The notes below the pieces were generated by a model, which ran no database searches, was not told the origin of the DNA, and worked only from the letters and a program-made list of their open reading frames with translations. The position numbers and the translations under genes are program-made. This document shows, piece after piece, positions 17,792 through 26,909 of a stretch of 64,000 bases of DNA. The DNA is from Azospirillum lipoferum. Lineage in GTDB: Bacteria; Pseudomonadota; Alphaproteobacteria; Azospirillales; Azospirillaceae. The stretch's first letter is position 1; each line of letters begins with the position of its first letter. Where the stretch lies: assembly GCF_024170005.1 (NCBI RefSeq), contig NZ_JALJXJ010000003.1, positions 1 through 64,000 on the forward strand, read 5' to 3'.

Positions 17792-17818
17792 GGCGCCGAC
17801 CTGAACCCTACCGTCTCC

Positions 17819-17849
17819 CCTCCCTCCCCCTCTTCGAGGGTCAGGGAGG
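17819..17849. repeat. Hairpin between diiron and reductase genes
   Basis: Nested arms CCTCCCT...AGGGAGG (17819-17825, 17843-17849) and CCCTC-TTC-GAGGG (17828-17840) fold into one hairpin in the 104-base gap. It belongs with the C-rich intergenic repeats. It lacks a T-run, so it is not a typical terminator and may set the expression ratio of the two genes. Confidence 0.55.
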
Positions 17850-17895
17850 GAGGCACCCCGTCTCCACGTCTTCAATCCCGCCCAAGGATTCCCCG

Positions 17896-18948
17896 GTGAG
17901 CCGCATCCGCCTCCACCCCTCCGGCCGCACGGTCGAGTGCCGTGACGGCGAGACCGTCCTGTCGGCGCTGGAACAGGCCGGCTACGCCCTGCCCAACAAC
18001 TGCCGCGCCGGCGCCTGCGGTGAATGCAAGGTCAAGGTCCTCAGCGGCCAGTTCGACCAGGGCATGGTTCTGGACATGGCGCTGTCCCAGCCCGAGCGGA
18101 AGGACGGCTATGGCCTGATGTGCATGGCCAAGCCGATCTCCGACGAGCTGGTGATCGAATACGGTACCGCCGACGCCCAGCCCAAGCTGTTCCCGCCGCG
18201 CGAGAACGTTCTGTTCATCGTCACCGACCGTATCCCGCGCACGCCGCGTATCGTGGAGCTGCGCCTGCGTCCGCTGGGCCAGCCGCTGCGCTACTGGCCG
18301 GGCCAGTATGTGATGCTGGGCGACGCGTCGGCCGGCGCGCCGCCGCGCTGCTATTCCATCGCCAACGCCCCCCGCCCGGACGGCGAGATCGTGTTGCAGG
18401 TGACCCGCGTCGACGGCGGCCCGACCAGCGGCTGGATCCACGACCGGCTTTCGGTCGGCAGCATGGTGAAGCTGTCCGGTCCCTACGGCACCTTCATCGG
18501 CGATCCGTCGGTGGACAGCCCGGTGCTGTGCATGGCCGCCGGTTCCGGCTTGGCACCCATCCTGGCGCTGACCGACGCGGCACTGCGCCGCGGCTACCGC
18601 CCACCGGTGACGCTGCTGTTCTCCGCCTGCACCCAGGCCGACGTGTACGAGTTGGGTCTGCTCAGCTACTGGCAGGCCAAATACCGCAACTTCAAGGTCA
18701 AGGTCACCCTGACACGGGAGGAGGCTGCCGGCCATCTGACAGGCCGCATCCCCGCCATCCTGCCCGGCCTGTTCCCCGACCTGTCCGGCCACGCCATTTT
18801 CACCGCCGGCAGCCCCGCTTTCGTCGAGTCCTGCGTCACCGCCGCCCGCGCGCTGGGTGCCAGGGAAGACCAGATCCACAGCGAAGGCTACGTCTCCCAG
18901 CACATTCCGGAAACGCTGCCGGCCGACCGGCTGATGGCGGTAGGGTGA
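17896..18948 (+). CDS. Ferredoxin-NAD(P)H reductase (2Fe-2S, FAD, NAD domains)
   Basis: The 350-residue protein starts at GTG 17896, with AAGGA seven bases before. The N-terminal plant-type 2Fe-2S domain has C-x4-C-x2-C (CRAGACGEC) and a fourth Cys in YGLMCMA. The FAD-binding R-x-Y-S motif is RCYSIANAP and the NAD-binding part has the GSGLAPILAL motif. The order Fd-FAD-NAD is that of electron-transfer components of BenC/DmpP type for diiron or Rieske oxygenases. It follows the diiron gene and is presumably its reductase. Confidence 0.9.
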   Translation: MSRIRLHPSGRTVECRDGETVLSALEQAGYALPNNCRAGACGECKVKVLSGQFDQGMVLDMALSQPERKDGYGLMCMAKPISDELVIEYGTADAQPKLFPPRENVLFIVTDRIPRTPRIVELRLRPLGQPLRYWPGQYVMLGDASAGAPPRCYSIANAPRPDGEIVLQVTRVDGGPTSGWIHDRLSVGSMVKLSGPYGTFIGDPSVDSPVLCMAAGSGLAPILALTDAALRRGYRPPVTLLFSACTQADVYELGLLSYWQAKYRNFKVKVTLTREEAAGHLTGRIPAILPGLFPDLSGHAIFTAGSPAFVESCVTAARALGAREDQIHSEGYVSQHIPETLPADRLMAVG

Positions 18949-18963
18949 CGGGGAACGGATACC

Positions 18964-21048
18964 TCAGGCCTTGCGGACGCCGGCGATGAAGCCGTCGATC
19001 TCGCGGGTCAGATCCTTCGACTGGCCGGCGAGCGCGGCGGCGGCGGCGAGCAGTTGGTCCGCCGCCACCCCGGTTTCGCCGGCGCCCGCCCGGATGTTGC
19101 CCATGCCGCCACTGACCTCCTGCGCCCCGTCGGCAGCCCGGATCACGCTGCGGGCGATTTCCTGGGTCGCCGCCGCCTGCTGATCCACCGCCGCGGCGAT
19201 CCCCGACGCGATGCGGCTGACCTGGGCGATGGTCTCGCTGATGCCATGGACGGCGGTCACCGCCTCCTGCGTCGCATCGCGGATGCCCTTGATCTGGCCG
19301 ACGATATCCTCGGTCGCCTTCGCGGTCTGGTTGGCGAGGCTCTTCACCTCCGACGCGACGACGGCGAAGCCCTTGCCCGCCTCACCGGCCCGCGCCGCCT
19401 CGATGGTGGCGTTCAAGGCCAGCAGATTGGTCTGGCCGGCGATGGAGTTGATGAGTTCCACCACGGCACCGATCCGTTCGGCGCTCTCCGCCAGGACGGC
19501 GACCGCCTCGTCGGCCCGCTTGACGTCGGACACCGCGGCATCGGCGATGCGGGCGGAGTCCGCCACCTGCCGGCCGATATCCTGGACCGAGGCGGACAAT
19601 TCCTCCGTCGCCGCGGCAGCGGTCTGCACGCTGTCGGCGGCGGCACTGGCGGAGGCGGCCACCTGCTCCGACCGGCCGAGGCTCTGGTCGGCGATGCCGG
19701 TCAGGCCGCGGGCGGTCGATTCGAGCTGCTGGGCCGCAGACGCCAGTGCTCCGGTCAGGCCGCCGACCCGACCCTCGAAGCCCTTCTGCAATTCGGCCAG
19801 CACCGCGGCGCGGGCCTCCTTGGCGTGCCAGTCGGCCTGCTGCTGGCGGTCCAGTTCCCTTGCCCGGACCAGCCCCTCCTTGAACACCTCGACGGCGCGG
19901 GCCATGCCGCCGGCCTCGTCGTCGCGGTCGGCGCCCGGCACCGTCACCTCCAGATCGCCGGCCGCCAGCCGGTCCATCGTCACCGTGACGGCAGTGACCG
20001 GCCGGGCGATGCCGTCGCCGACCCTCCAGGCCACCAGACATCCCAGCGCGACACAGCCCAGGCTGACCAGCACGGTCAGCAGGGTCAGCCGGTTCGCATC
20101 GGCCATCACGCTGGTTTGCGGCGCCGCCACCAGGAAGGACCAGGCCCCTTCCGCCCCGGAGAAACGCACCGGCGCCAATCGCAGGTAATGCGGCGCCCCG
20201 GCCAGCGTGACGAGCCCGTCGAAGGTTCGCCCTTCGGCGACAGCGCGGCGGGCCGCCTCCGGCAGATCGTCGGCGGTCTTCGACAGCTTGCGATCGTCAG
20301 GATGGGCGACATAGAGGCCGGAGCCGGTCAGCACCGCGGCGAAACCATCGCCATAGGGCTTCACCGACCGAACCAGATCGGTCAGACCGGTCAGCGCCAT
20401 GTCGACGCCGGCGACGCCGATCACCCGCCCCCCGTCGGCCGCGCCATCCGTCACCGGCGCCGCAGCGCTGGTCATCAGCCGCTTGGTGAAGTCGTCGAGA
20501 TAGGGTTCGGTCAGCACCGGCTTCCGCGCAGCGGCGGCCGATTTGTAATAGTCCTTCTCCTGCACTTCCGCGAAGGGATAGCCTTCGCTGTCGTCGGCAT
20601 GTACCCCCTTCTCGCCCGGCAGCCACAGCAGGCTCATCCGGCCGGTCTTGGGCAGGCCGAGAATCTCGGTGGAGCGGTCATGGTCGGCGAACGCCGCATC
20701 CCGGCCGTCGAACCCGTCGTCGGCCATGTCGACCCACACCCCGGCATAGAGCGGGTTGGCCTCCGCGACGCGGCGGAGGTAGCGGTTCACCGTTTCGCGC
20801 CGCGGGGTTCCGGTGGACCGCTCCACCTCCACCAGTGCCGCGGCGGCACGGGCGGCGTCGAGTGCCGCGGAAAGGTCGGCGGCGACCCGCGCTCCATGAC
20901 GGTCGGCCATCTCGGCGGCCAGGGTCTGGGCGGCCTTATGCCCGGCGTCGCGCGAGAGGGTGAGCGACACCGCGGTCACCGCGGCGGCGCCCGCCGCCAG
21001 AACCGCCGCCATGCCGATGATGATCTTCGTCCTGAAGCGAACCTTCAT
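18964..21048 (-). CDS. Methyl-accepting chemotaxis protein (dCache)
   Basis: A 694-residue protein from the ATG at 21048 ([17 protein letters not shown]). There is a membrane helix at about 8-30, a periplasmic double-Cache domain (about 45-320, with [20 protein letters not shown] and [12 protein letters not shown]), a second membrane helix (about 325-350), HAMP, and a cytoplasmic signalling domain with the hairpin tip near [31 protein letters not shown]. It is probably a chemoreceptor for an amino acid or organic acid. Its place between the diiron pair and fah, convergent with the reductase gene, raises the possibility of aromatic-acid taxis. Confidence 0.92.
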   Translation of the reverse strand: MKVRFRTKIIIGMAAVLAAGAAAVTAVSLTLSRDAGHKAAQTLAAEMADRHGARVAADLSAALDAARAAAALVEVERSTGTPRRETVNRYLRRVAEANPLYAGVWVDMADDGFDGRDAAFADHDRSTEILGLPKTGRMSLLWLPGEKGVHADDSEGYPFAEVQEKDYYKSAAAARKPVLTEPYLDDFTKRLMTSAAAPVTDGAADGGRVIGVAGVDMALTGLTDLVRSVKPYGDGFAAVLTGSGLYVAHPDDRKLSKTADDLPEAARRAVAEGRTFDGLVTLAGAPHYLRLAPVRFSGAEGAWSFLVAAPQTSVMADANRLTLLTVLVSLGCVALGCLVAWRVGDGIARPVTAVTVTMDRLAAGDLEVTVPGADRDDEAGGMARAVEVFKEGLVRARELDRQQQADWHAKEARAAVLAELQKGFEGRVGGLTGALASAAQQLESTARGLTGIADQSLGRSEQVAASASAAADSVQTAAAATEELSASVQDIGRQVADSARIADAAVSDVKRADEAVAVLAESAERIGAVVELINSIAGQTNLLALNATIEAARAGEAGKGFAVVASEVKSLANQTAKATEDIVGQIKGIRDATQEAVTAVHGISETIAQVSRIASGIAAAVDQQAAATQEIARSVIRAADGAQEVSGGMGNIRAGAGETGVAADQLLAAAAALAGQSKDLTREIDGFIAGVRKA

Positions 21049-21346
21049 GCCGCACGCCTTCGTCCGGTCCGCCAAATGTCCGGGAACGAACGCAAAGGCG
21101 GTACCAAATAGGGGTAAGAGGCGGCACCTTATAATCGATAACGATCGGAAGGCACGTCAATTCTCGGGACTGCCCGGCATACGGCTCAACCGTGGAACGG
21201 CTTTCGGACTGGTCGTCCTTGTCGACCCAATCAGCCGTTTGATATTGCTGCAACCGCGAAAAAGGCGCCGACAGAGCAAAGCCATGCCCTGCCGGCGCCA
21301 TGTCCACAACTGAGAATATGATCGAGCGTCGGCGCGGATTCGGTCC

Positions 21347-22363
21347 TTACGGCCCGTCGTACCGCACCACCTGCTGGTCGATGGCCCCGAACACGCTGGC
21401 GCCGTCCTTGTCGAACAGCTCGATCCGCACGCGGTCGCCGAAGCGCATGAAGGGGGTTTTCGGCGCGCCATGCTCGATGGTCTCGATCATCCGCAGTTCG
21501 GCAAGGCAGGAATAGCCGACGCCGCCGACAGCGACCGGCTTGCCGGGTCCGCCGTCCAGCTTGTTCGACACCGTGCCCGACCCGACGATGCTGCCGGCCG
21601 CCAGATGGCGGGTCTTGGCGGCATGGGCGATCAGCGTCGGAAAATCGAAGGTCATGTCGACCCCGGCGTCCGGGCAGCCGAACGGCTCGCCATTCAGCGT
21701 CGTCACCAGCGGCCGGTGCAGCTTGCCGCCATCCCAGGAGTCGCCCAGTTCGTCCGGCGTCACCGCGACGGGAGAAAAGCTGGAGGCGGGCTTGGACTGG
21801 AAGAAGCCGAAGCCCTTGCCCAGCTCCGCCGGGATCAGGTTGCGCAAGGATACGTCGTTGACCAGCATCAGCAGCCGGATGTGGCCGCGTGCCGCCTCGG
21901 CCGAGACGCCCATCGGCACGTCGCCGGTGACGATGGCGATCTCCGCCTCGAAATCGACGCCCCAGGCCTCGGTCGCCGCCGGGATCGGGTCGGTCGGGGC
22001 CAGGAAGCCGTCGGAACAGCCCTGATACATCAGCGGATCGGTCCAGAAGCTGGGCGGCATCTCCGCCCCGCGCGCCTTGCGGACCAGCTCCACATGGTTG
22101 ACGTAGGCCGACCCGTCCGCCCACTGGTAGGCGCGCGGCAGCGGCGAGGCCGCCGCGGCCGGGTCGAAGGGCCGCCCGGCCGCCGGATCGGCGTTCAGCG
22201 CGCGATAGGCCTCCTCCAGCTTCGGCGCCAGCGCCGCCCAGTCGTCCAGCGCCGCCTGCAGAGTGCGGGCGATCTCCGGCACCGGGGTGGCACGGGTCAG
22301 GTCGCGCGACACCACCACCAGGGTGCCGTCGCGCCCGCCCGCCTTCAAACTTGCCAGCTTCAT
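21347..22363 (-). CDS. Fumarylacetoacetate hydrolase family protein (fumarylacetoacetase)
   Basis: The 338-residue protein has the FAH catalytic pocket features: DFEAEIAIVTGDVP (metal ligands), LLMLVNDVSLRN, a F-x-x-SKPASSFSP stretch, and the GTVSNK segment. It hydrolyses fumarylacetoacetate to fumarate and acetoacetate, the last step after hmgA and maiA. It lies 91 bases after hmgA on the same strand (likely one operon). Length is shorter than eukaryotic FAH (about 420) but usual for bacterial members. Confidence 0.92.
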   Translation of the reverse strand: MKLASLKAGGRDGTLVVVSRDLTRATPVPEIARTLQAALDDWAALAPKLEEAYRALNADPAAGRPFDPAAAASPLPRAYQWADGSAYVNHVELVRKARGAEMPPSFWTDPLMYQGCSDGFLAPTDPIPAATEAWGVDFEAEIAIVTGDVPMGVSAEAARGHIRLLMLVNDVSLRNLIPAELGKGFGFFQSKPASSFSPVAVTPDELGDSWDGGKLHRPLVTTLNGEPFGCPDAGVDMTFDFPTLIAHAAKTRHLAAGSIVGSGTVSNKLDGGPGKPVAVGGVGYSCLAELRMIETIEHGAPKTPFMRFGDRVRIELFDKDGASVFGAIDQQVVRYDGP

Positions 22364-22407
22364 TGGTCTCTTCCCTTCCTCAGAATTCAGCGTCAGGCAG
22401 CCTTGAC

Positions 22408-22446
22408 CCTTGTTTCCAGGGCCCTTGTTTCCGGCCCCTTGTTCCG
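22408..22446. repeat. Triplicated short motif between hmgA and fah
   Basis: CCCTTGTTTCC occurs at 22408-22418 and 22422-22432, and CCCTTGTTCC at 22436-22445, a near 14-base period. It lies in the intercistronic gap. It is probably a replication-slippage product; function not evident. Confidence 0.5.
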
Positions 22447-22454
22447 GGTGCCGC

Positions 22455-23579
22455 TCATTTCGCCTTCCAGCTGTCGGCGTAGCCGCCCCACTCGACGCCT
22501 TCCATCGCCGGATAGACGTCCAGCGGATCGCGGGTGTCGATCATCACGGCGACCTCGTCGGTCTCCTTGCGCTCGAACTTCTGCGCCACCTCGTAGGCCT
22601 TCGGGTGCGGCCCGTGCGGGAAGCCCGAGGGGTGGTAGGTGACCATGCCGGGATGGATGTTGTCGCGCGAGAAGAACTGGCCGCGGTGATAGAACAGCAC
22701 CTCGTCGAAATCCTCGTTGGAGTGGTAATAGGGCAGCTTCAGCGCCTCCGGGTCCGACTCGATGGGCCGCGGCACGAAGGTGCAGACGATGAAGCGCCCC
22801 GCGATCCAGGTGCTGTGCGCCGACGGCGGCAGGTGATAGCGATGGCTCATCAGCGGGCGGATGTCGCGCCAGTTCAGCCGCACCGGGGCGAGGTCGCCGT
22901 GCCAGCCCACCGCGTCCAGCGGGTTGAACGGATAGGTCATGGCGCAGAGCTGCCCACGCTTCTTCACCCGGACCAGGGTCTCGCGCTCGTGCTTCTGCCC
23001 CTGGAAGGCGTCGTCCAGCGCCGGGACGTCCAGCACCGCCGGGTCGAAGATGGCATGGGTGCCGACCAGCCCCTTGTGCGGCAGCTTGTAGGCGTCACCG
23101 GTGGCCTCCACCATCAGCACCATCACCGCCTCGTCCGTCTCCAGCCGCCAGCAGGTGTTGCGCGGCAGCACGACATAGTCGCCCTCGCGCACCTCCAGAT
23201 GGCCGTAGTCGCAGAACAGGTGGCCGCCGCCCTGGTGGAAGAACAGCAGGTCGTCGCCGTCGGCATTGCGGACGAGATGGTCCATCCTGCCCTTGAAGCG
23301 CCACAGCCGCACCTGGGTCGCCCCATTCCCCATCAGGGCCGGCGCCTCCAATGGGCAGCCGGCCATGTGGTCGACATGGTTCAGGTCGAAGGCGCGTGGC
23401 CGCAGCGGTCCATCGAAGCTGGTCCAGCCGGTCGGCGGGTGGGCATGGTGCATCTGGGTCGCCGGGCCGAAGAAGCCCTCGCGCCCCAATTCGCGCTCGT
23501 AGGTGCCGGCGGGAAGCCGGACATGGGCCTGGCGCGACGCAGTGCCCTCGACCTTCGGAAACGAAATCCAGTTCTTCAT
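22455..23579 (-). CDS. hmgA: Homogentisate 1,2-dioxygenase, short form
   Basis: A 374-residue protein with cupin iron-site motifs YYHSNEDFDEVLFY (His about 286, Glu about 293) and HPSGFPHGP (His about 316 and 322). It opens the homogentisate ring to maleylacetoacetate with O2 and Fe(II). Canonical HmgA is about 430-445 residues; this shorter class is common in alphaproteobacteria and lacks part of the N-terminal region. It is first gene of the hmgA-fah operon, divergent from the MarR gene. The start is supported by GGAAACG-like sequence upstream and the promoter 70-96 bases away. Confidence 0.92.
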   Translation of the reverse strand: MKNWISFPKVEGTASRQAHVRLPAGTYERELGREGFFGPATQMHHAHPPTGWTSFDGPLRPRAFDLNHVDHMAGCPLEAPALMGNGATQVRLWRFKGRMDHLVRNADGDDLLFFHQGGGHLFCDYGHLEVREGDYVVLPRNTCWRLETDEAVMVLMVEATGDAYKLPHKGLVGTHAIFDPAVLDVPALDDAFQGQKHERETLVRVKKRGQLCAMTYPFNPLDAVGWHGDLAPVRLNWRDIRPLMSHRYHLPPSAHSTWIAGRFIVCTFVPRPIESDPEALKLPYYHSNEDFDEVLFYHRGQFFSRDNIHPGMVTYHPSGFPHGPHPKAYEVAQKFERKETDEVAVMIDTRDPLDVYPAMEGVEWGGYADSWKAK

Positions 23580-23647
23580 GGCGCTTCCCCCTCAATGCCG
23601 CCGGGCGCGTCCGCATCGGGTGCCGGCAGGCTTGTTCCGTTGCCGCC

Positions 23648-23675
23648 ATTTTAGTTTCGTTTGAAACTGTTGCAA
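23648..23675 (-). promoter_or_regulatory. hmgA promoter with operator GTTTC-N4-GAAAC
   Basis: Read on the minus strand: -35 TTGCAA (23675-23670), 16-base spacer, -10 TAAAAT (23653-23648). The palindrome GTTTCGTTTGAAAC (23654-23667) sits exactly in the spacer. Bound repressor would block polymerase. The site is also 72 bases before the divergent MarR gene start, so it can autoregulate that gene. Confidence 0.75.
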
Positions 23676-23738
23676 GAGCCAAATTACAGCGCAGGATGGG
23701 GGCACCCGCGACTCTCCCTCACAGACGATGCTCCGCCG

Positions 23739-24302
23739 ATGCCGCCCGCCCGCCGTTCCCGCACCGCATCCTCAAAATCCGCCTCAGGCCCGGCGGAGCT
23801 GCCGGCGCTGCACCTGACGCGCTTCCTGCCCTACCGGCTGTCGGTGCTGGCCAACACGGTCAGTCACACGCTGGCCAAGCTTTACGAGAAGCGGTTCGGC
23901 ATCACGATCCCGGAATGGCGGATCATCGCCGTGCTGGGCGGCGGCGAGACGATGAGCGCGGGAGAGATCGCGCAGCGCACGGCGATGGACAAGGTGCAGG
24001 TCAGCCGCGCCATCAGCCGCATGCTCGATTCGGCACTGATCCTGCGCGAATCGGGCGACACCGACCGCCGCAAGGCCCTGCTGACCCTGACGCCCAAGGC
24101 GCTGGCGATCTATGCGGAGATCGTGCCGATGGCGCTGAGCTATGAGGAAGAGGTCACCGACGCCCTGTCGATCGACGAGCGGGCGCAGCTCGATACCCTG
24201 CTGTCCAAGCTCCAGGCCCGCGCCGACCAGCTCGCCGCCCGCCCGGCCCCGGTGGATGCGCAGGCGGTGACAGAGGCTGTGGCAGAGACTGTAGACGAGT
24301 AA
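23739..24302 (+). CDS. MarR-family regulator, likely of the homogentisate regulon
   Basis: A 187-residue protein from the ATG at 23739 with the winged helix (about 40-140). The recognition helix region is MDKVQVSRAISRMLDS and the wing is SGDTDRRKALLTLTPKA. Upstream in-frame TTG at 23661 lies inside the operator and is rejected. MarR-type repressors bind short palindromes and are released by phenolic ligands. It is divergent from hmgA with one operator between them. P. putida uses an IclR-type HmgR for the same pathway, so this is an alternative regulator. Name not assigned. Confidence 0.88.
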   Translation: MPPARRSRTASSKSASGPAELPALHLTRFLPYRLSVLANTVSHTLAKLYEKRFGITIPEWRIIAVLGGGETMSAGEIAQRTAMDKVQVSRAISRMLDSALILRESGDTDRRKALLTLTPKALAIYAEIVPMALSYEEEVTDALSIDERAQLDTLLSKLQARADQLAARPAPVDAQAVTEAVAETVDE

Positions 24303-24311
24303 GGGGGCCGC

Positions 24312-24938
24312 TCAGCCTCCCTTCACCTTGTGCAGCGGCTGGGCGGTCCCGGCATCGACCCGGCCGCGGCCCGGTTCCTCCGCTTCCAGGGGGACGCAGG
24401 CGACCATGGTGGCGAGCGAGCGGCGGGCGAGGCGCTGGTATTCCTCCGTCCCTTCCGATTTCCAGGCGACCTCGTCGGGGCGCAGCTCGCGCACCACCTT
24501 GGCAGGCAGACCGGCAACCAGCGTGCGCGGCGGCACGACGAAGCCGGCCTTGATGAAAGCCATGGCGGCGACGATCGACTCCTCGCCGATCTCCGCCCCG
24601 TCCATCACCACCACATTCATGCCAACCAGCGCATTGCGGCGGACGATGCAACCGTGCAGCACGGCACCATGGCCGACATGCCCGTCCTCCTCGACGATGG
24701 CATCGTGGCCGGGGAAGGCGTGAAGGGTGCAGTTGTCCTGCACGTTGCTGCCCCGGTGCAGCACGATCCGGCCGAAATCGCCGCGCAGGCTGGCGCAGGG
24801 GCCGACATAGCAGCCGGATCCGACCACCACGTCGCCGATCAGCACGGCGGAGGGATGGACGAAGGCGGTCGGGTCGATGACGGGGATCACGCCGTCGATG
24901 GCATAGACGGTTGGGCGCGGCAGGGTGGAATTGGTCAT
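24312..24938 (-). CDS. paaY: PaaY-like gamma-carbonic-anhydrase/hexapeptide protein
   Basis: The 208-residue left-handed beta-helix protein starts at the ATG at 24938. Segments such as [41 protein letters not shown] and [23 protein letters not shown] match PaaY closely, including the zinc-ligand histidines. PaaY is a thioesterase that rescues hydroxylated CoA dead-ends in phenylacetate catabolism (family knowledge). It is convergent with the MarR gene and divergent from mhaAB. Because paaABCDE are absent nearby, its substrate here is uncertain. Confidence 0.82.
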   Translation of the reverse strand: MTNSTLPRPTVYAIDGVIPVIDPTAFVHPSAVLIGDVVVGSGCYVGPCASLRGDFGRIVLHRGSNVQDNCTLHAFPGHDAIVEEDGHVGHGAVLHGCIVRRNALVGMNVVVMDGAEIGEESIVAAMAFIKAGFVVPPRTLVAGLPAKVVRELRPDEVAWKSEGTEEYQRLARRSLATMVACVPLEAEEPGRGRVDAGTAQPLHKVKGG

Positions 24939-25227
24939 GATCGGGCTTTCCTCGATGTCTCTGTCCGGAGTGTCTTTTCCGGTCTTTTGCCGCAAGGCTA
25001 CACCGCGGCGCGCTGTACGCGATACTGATTTTCTGCCATAATAATCATGGGTGTATCACTTCCCGGAGACACCTCTCCGTGCCCTCGGATCAGGGCTTGA
25101 TTGGTATCAAATGAAACTGTATCGTTGGCAACCATAACGGTTCACCCAAGCCGGCCCGCCGCGCGCCCGCATGCCGGAGCGTTCGGCCGAAACGTCCGAT
25201 CATGGTTTCCGGGGGAGGAAACGCCCA
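24939..25227. promoter_or_regulatory. Intergenic control region of paaY and mhaAB
   Basis: Forward promoter of mhaAB: -35 TTGATT (25097-25102), 17-base spacer, -10 TATCGT (25120-25125). The operator GTATCAAATGAAAC (25104-25117) lies in the spacer, one mismatch from the hmgA operator. Upstream lies GTGTATCAC (25051-25059), also found at 15396-15404. This is the third member of the operator set. No gene is seen in the stretch. Confidence 0.65.
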
Positions 25228-26883
25228 ATGCACGCGACCTTCAGCTATCCGAAATACAGCTTCACACCCTCCGACGAACAGCGCACCGGCACCGTCCGGC
25301 GCCATCCGGTGGTGGTCATCGGCGCCGGCCCGGTCGGGCTGACCGCGGCACTCGACTTCGCGCGCAAGGGCGTGCCGGTGGTGGTGCTCGACGCCGAGGA
25401 CACCGTCAGCGTCGGCAGCCGCGCCGTCTGCTACGCCAAGCGCGCGCTGGAGGTGTGGGAGCGGCTGGGCGTCGGCCAGCGCATGATCGACAAGGGAGTC
25501 GTGTGGAAGATCGGCAAGGTCTTCAACGGCGACCGCATGGTCTACCAGTTCGACCTGCTGCCGGAGCCGGACCACAAGATCCCCGCCTTCATCAACCTCC
25601 AGCAATATTACCTGGAGGATTTCCTGGTTTCGGAGGCCCTGAAAAGCGACCTGATCGACCTGCGCTGGCTTTCCCGCGTCATTTCCGCCAAGCAGGAGGC
25701 CGACCATGTCGTGCTTCAGGTGGAAACGCCCGACGGCGTCCATGCGGTGGAGGCCGGGTGGGTGATCGCCTGCGACGGCGCCAGGTCGTCGGTGCGCAAG
25801 ATGCTGGGGCTGGACTTCCAGGGGGAGGTATTCAAGGACCGCTTCCTGATCGCCGACGTGGTGATGAAGGCCGATTTCCCGGCGGAACGCTGGTTCTGGT
25901 TCGACCCGCCCTTCCACCGCAAGCAGTCGGCCCTGCTGCACATGCAGCCCGACAATGTCTGGCGCCTGGACTTCCAGCTGGGCTGGGACGCCGACCCGGA
26001 GGAGGAGAAGAAGCCGGAACGCGTCATCCCCCGCGTCCAGGCGATGCTGGGCGCCGACACGCCGTTCGAGCTGGAATGGGTGTCGGTCTACACCTTCCAG
26101 TGCCGCCGGCTGGAGCGGTTCCGCCATGGCCGCATCCTGTTCGCCGGCGATTCGGCGCATCAGGTCTCGCCCTTCGGCGCACGTGGCGCCAACAGCGGGG
26201 TGCCCGACGCCGACAATCTGGTGTGGAAGCTGGCGCTGGTGCTGGACGGCAAGGCGCCCGAATCGCTGTTGGACAGCTACAGTGACGAGCGGGTGGCGGC
26301 GGCCAGGGAGAACCTCCTGAACTCCACCCGCTCCACCGACTTCATCACGCCGAAGAGCGAGATGAGCCGCGTCTTTCGCGATGCCGTGCTGGAACTGGCG
26401 GTCGACCAGCCCTTCGCCCGCTCGCTGGTCAATTCCGGCCGGCTGTCCACACCCACCACCTATACCGACAGCCCGCTGAACACGCCGGACAACGACGTTT
26501 TCGCCGGCAGGATGGTGCCGGGCGCTCCCGCCACCGACGCGCCGGTGGAACGCGACAGCCACCCCGGTTGGCTGATGGAGGCGCTGGACGGCCGCTTCAC
26601 CGTGCTCTACGCCGCAGGTGACGACCCGGTCCCGGCAGAGGTGGCGAAGGCGCTGGACAGCCTTGCCGCTGGACCACTGCCGCTGGCGTGGCACGCGGTG
26701 ACCGAGCGGCGCCGCGGCATCGCCGGGGAACTGGTGGACAGCGCCGGCCGCCTGCGCGAACGCTACGACCTGGCGCCCGGCAGCGTCTATCTGATCCGCC
26801 CCGACCAGCACATCGCCGCCCGCTGGCGCCGCTTCGACGCCGCGGCCCTGTCCGCCGCGCTGTACCGCGCCACCGGCCGCTGA
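25228..26883 (+). CDS. mhaA: 3-hydroxyphenylacetate 6-hydroxylase flavoprotein (MhaA-like)
   Basis: A 551-residue class A flavin monooxygenase from the ATG at 25228, with GGGGGAGGAA before it. FAD motif GAGPVG is about residues 32-37, the DG motif is CDGARSSVRK (about 182-191), and the GD motif GRILFAGDSAHQVSPFGARG is about 300-319. The C-terminal thioredoxin-like part follows. Mass (about 61-62 kDa) fits MhaA of P. putida U, which with the small coupling protein MhaB makes homogentisate from 3-hydroxyphenylacetate. The next gene encodes a 65-residue protein. MhpA-type and 3-hydroxybenzoate hydroxylases are alternatives, but the neighbours favour MhaA. Confidence 0.82.
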   Translation: MHATFSYPKYSFTPSDEQRTGTVRRHPVVVIGAGPVGLTAALDFARKGVPVVVLDAEDTVSVGSRAVCYAKRALEVWERLGVGQRMIDKGVVWKIGKVFNGDRMVYQFDLLPEPDHKIPAFINLQQYYLEDFLVSEALKSDLIDLRWLSRVISAKQEADHVVLQVETPDGVHAVEAGWVIACDGARSSVRKMLGLDFQGEVFKDRFLIADVVMKADFPAERWFWFDPPFHRKQSALLHMQPDNVWRLDFQLGWDADPEEEKKPERVIPRVQAMLGADTPFELEWVSVYTFQCRRLERFRHGRILFAGDSAHQVSPFGARGANSGVPDADNLVWKLALVLDGKAPESLLDSYSDERVAAARENLLNSTRSTDFITPKSEMSRVFRDAVLELAVDQPFARSLVNSGRLSTPTTYTDSPLNTPDNDVFAGRMVPGAPATDAPVERDSHPGWLMEALDGRFTVLYAAGDDPVPAEVAKALDSLAAGPLPLAWHAVTERRRGIAGELVDSAGRLRERYDLAPGSVYLIRPDQHIAARWRRFDAAALSAALYRATGR

Positions 26884-26909
26884 CATTCGAACTCCTGGAG
26901 CCCCCTCCC

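Noticed and set aside
23661..23738. Upstream TTG start for the MarR gene
   Set aside because: The added residues lie over the hmgA promoter and operator; the ATG at 23739 gives the normal family length.
25104..25117. Chance occurrence of the operator
   Set aside because: Kept rather than dismissed because the same 14-base palindrome is placed in the -35/-10 spacer of two other promoters of the same pathway.
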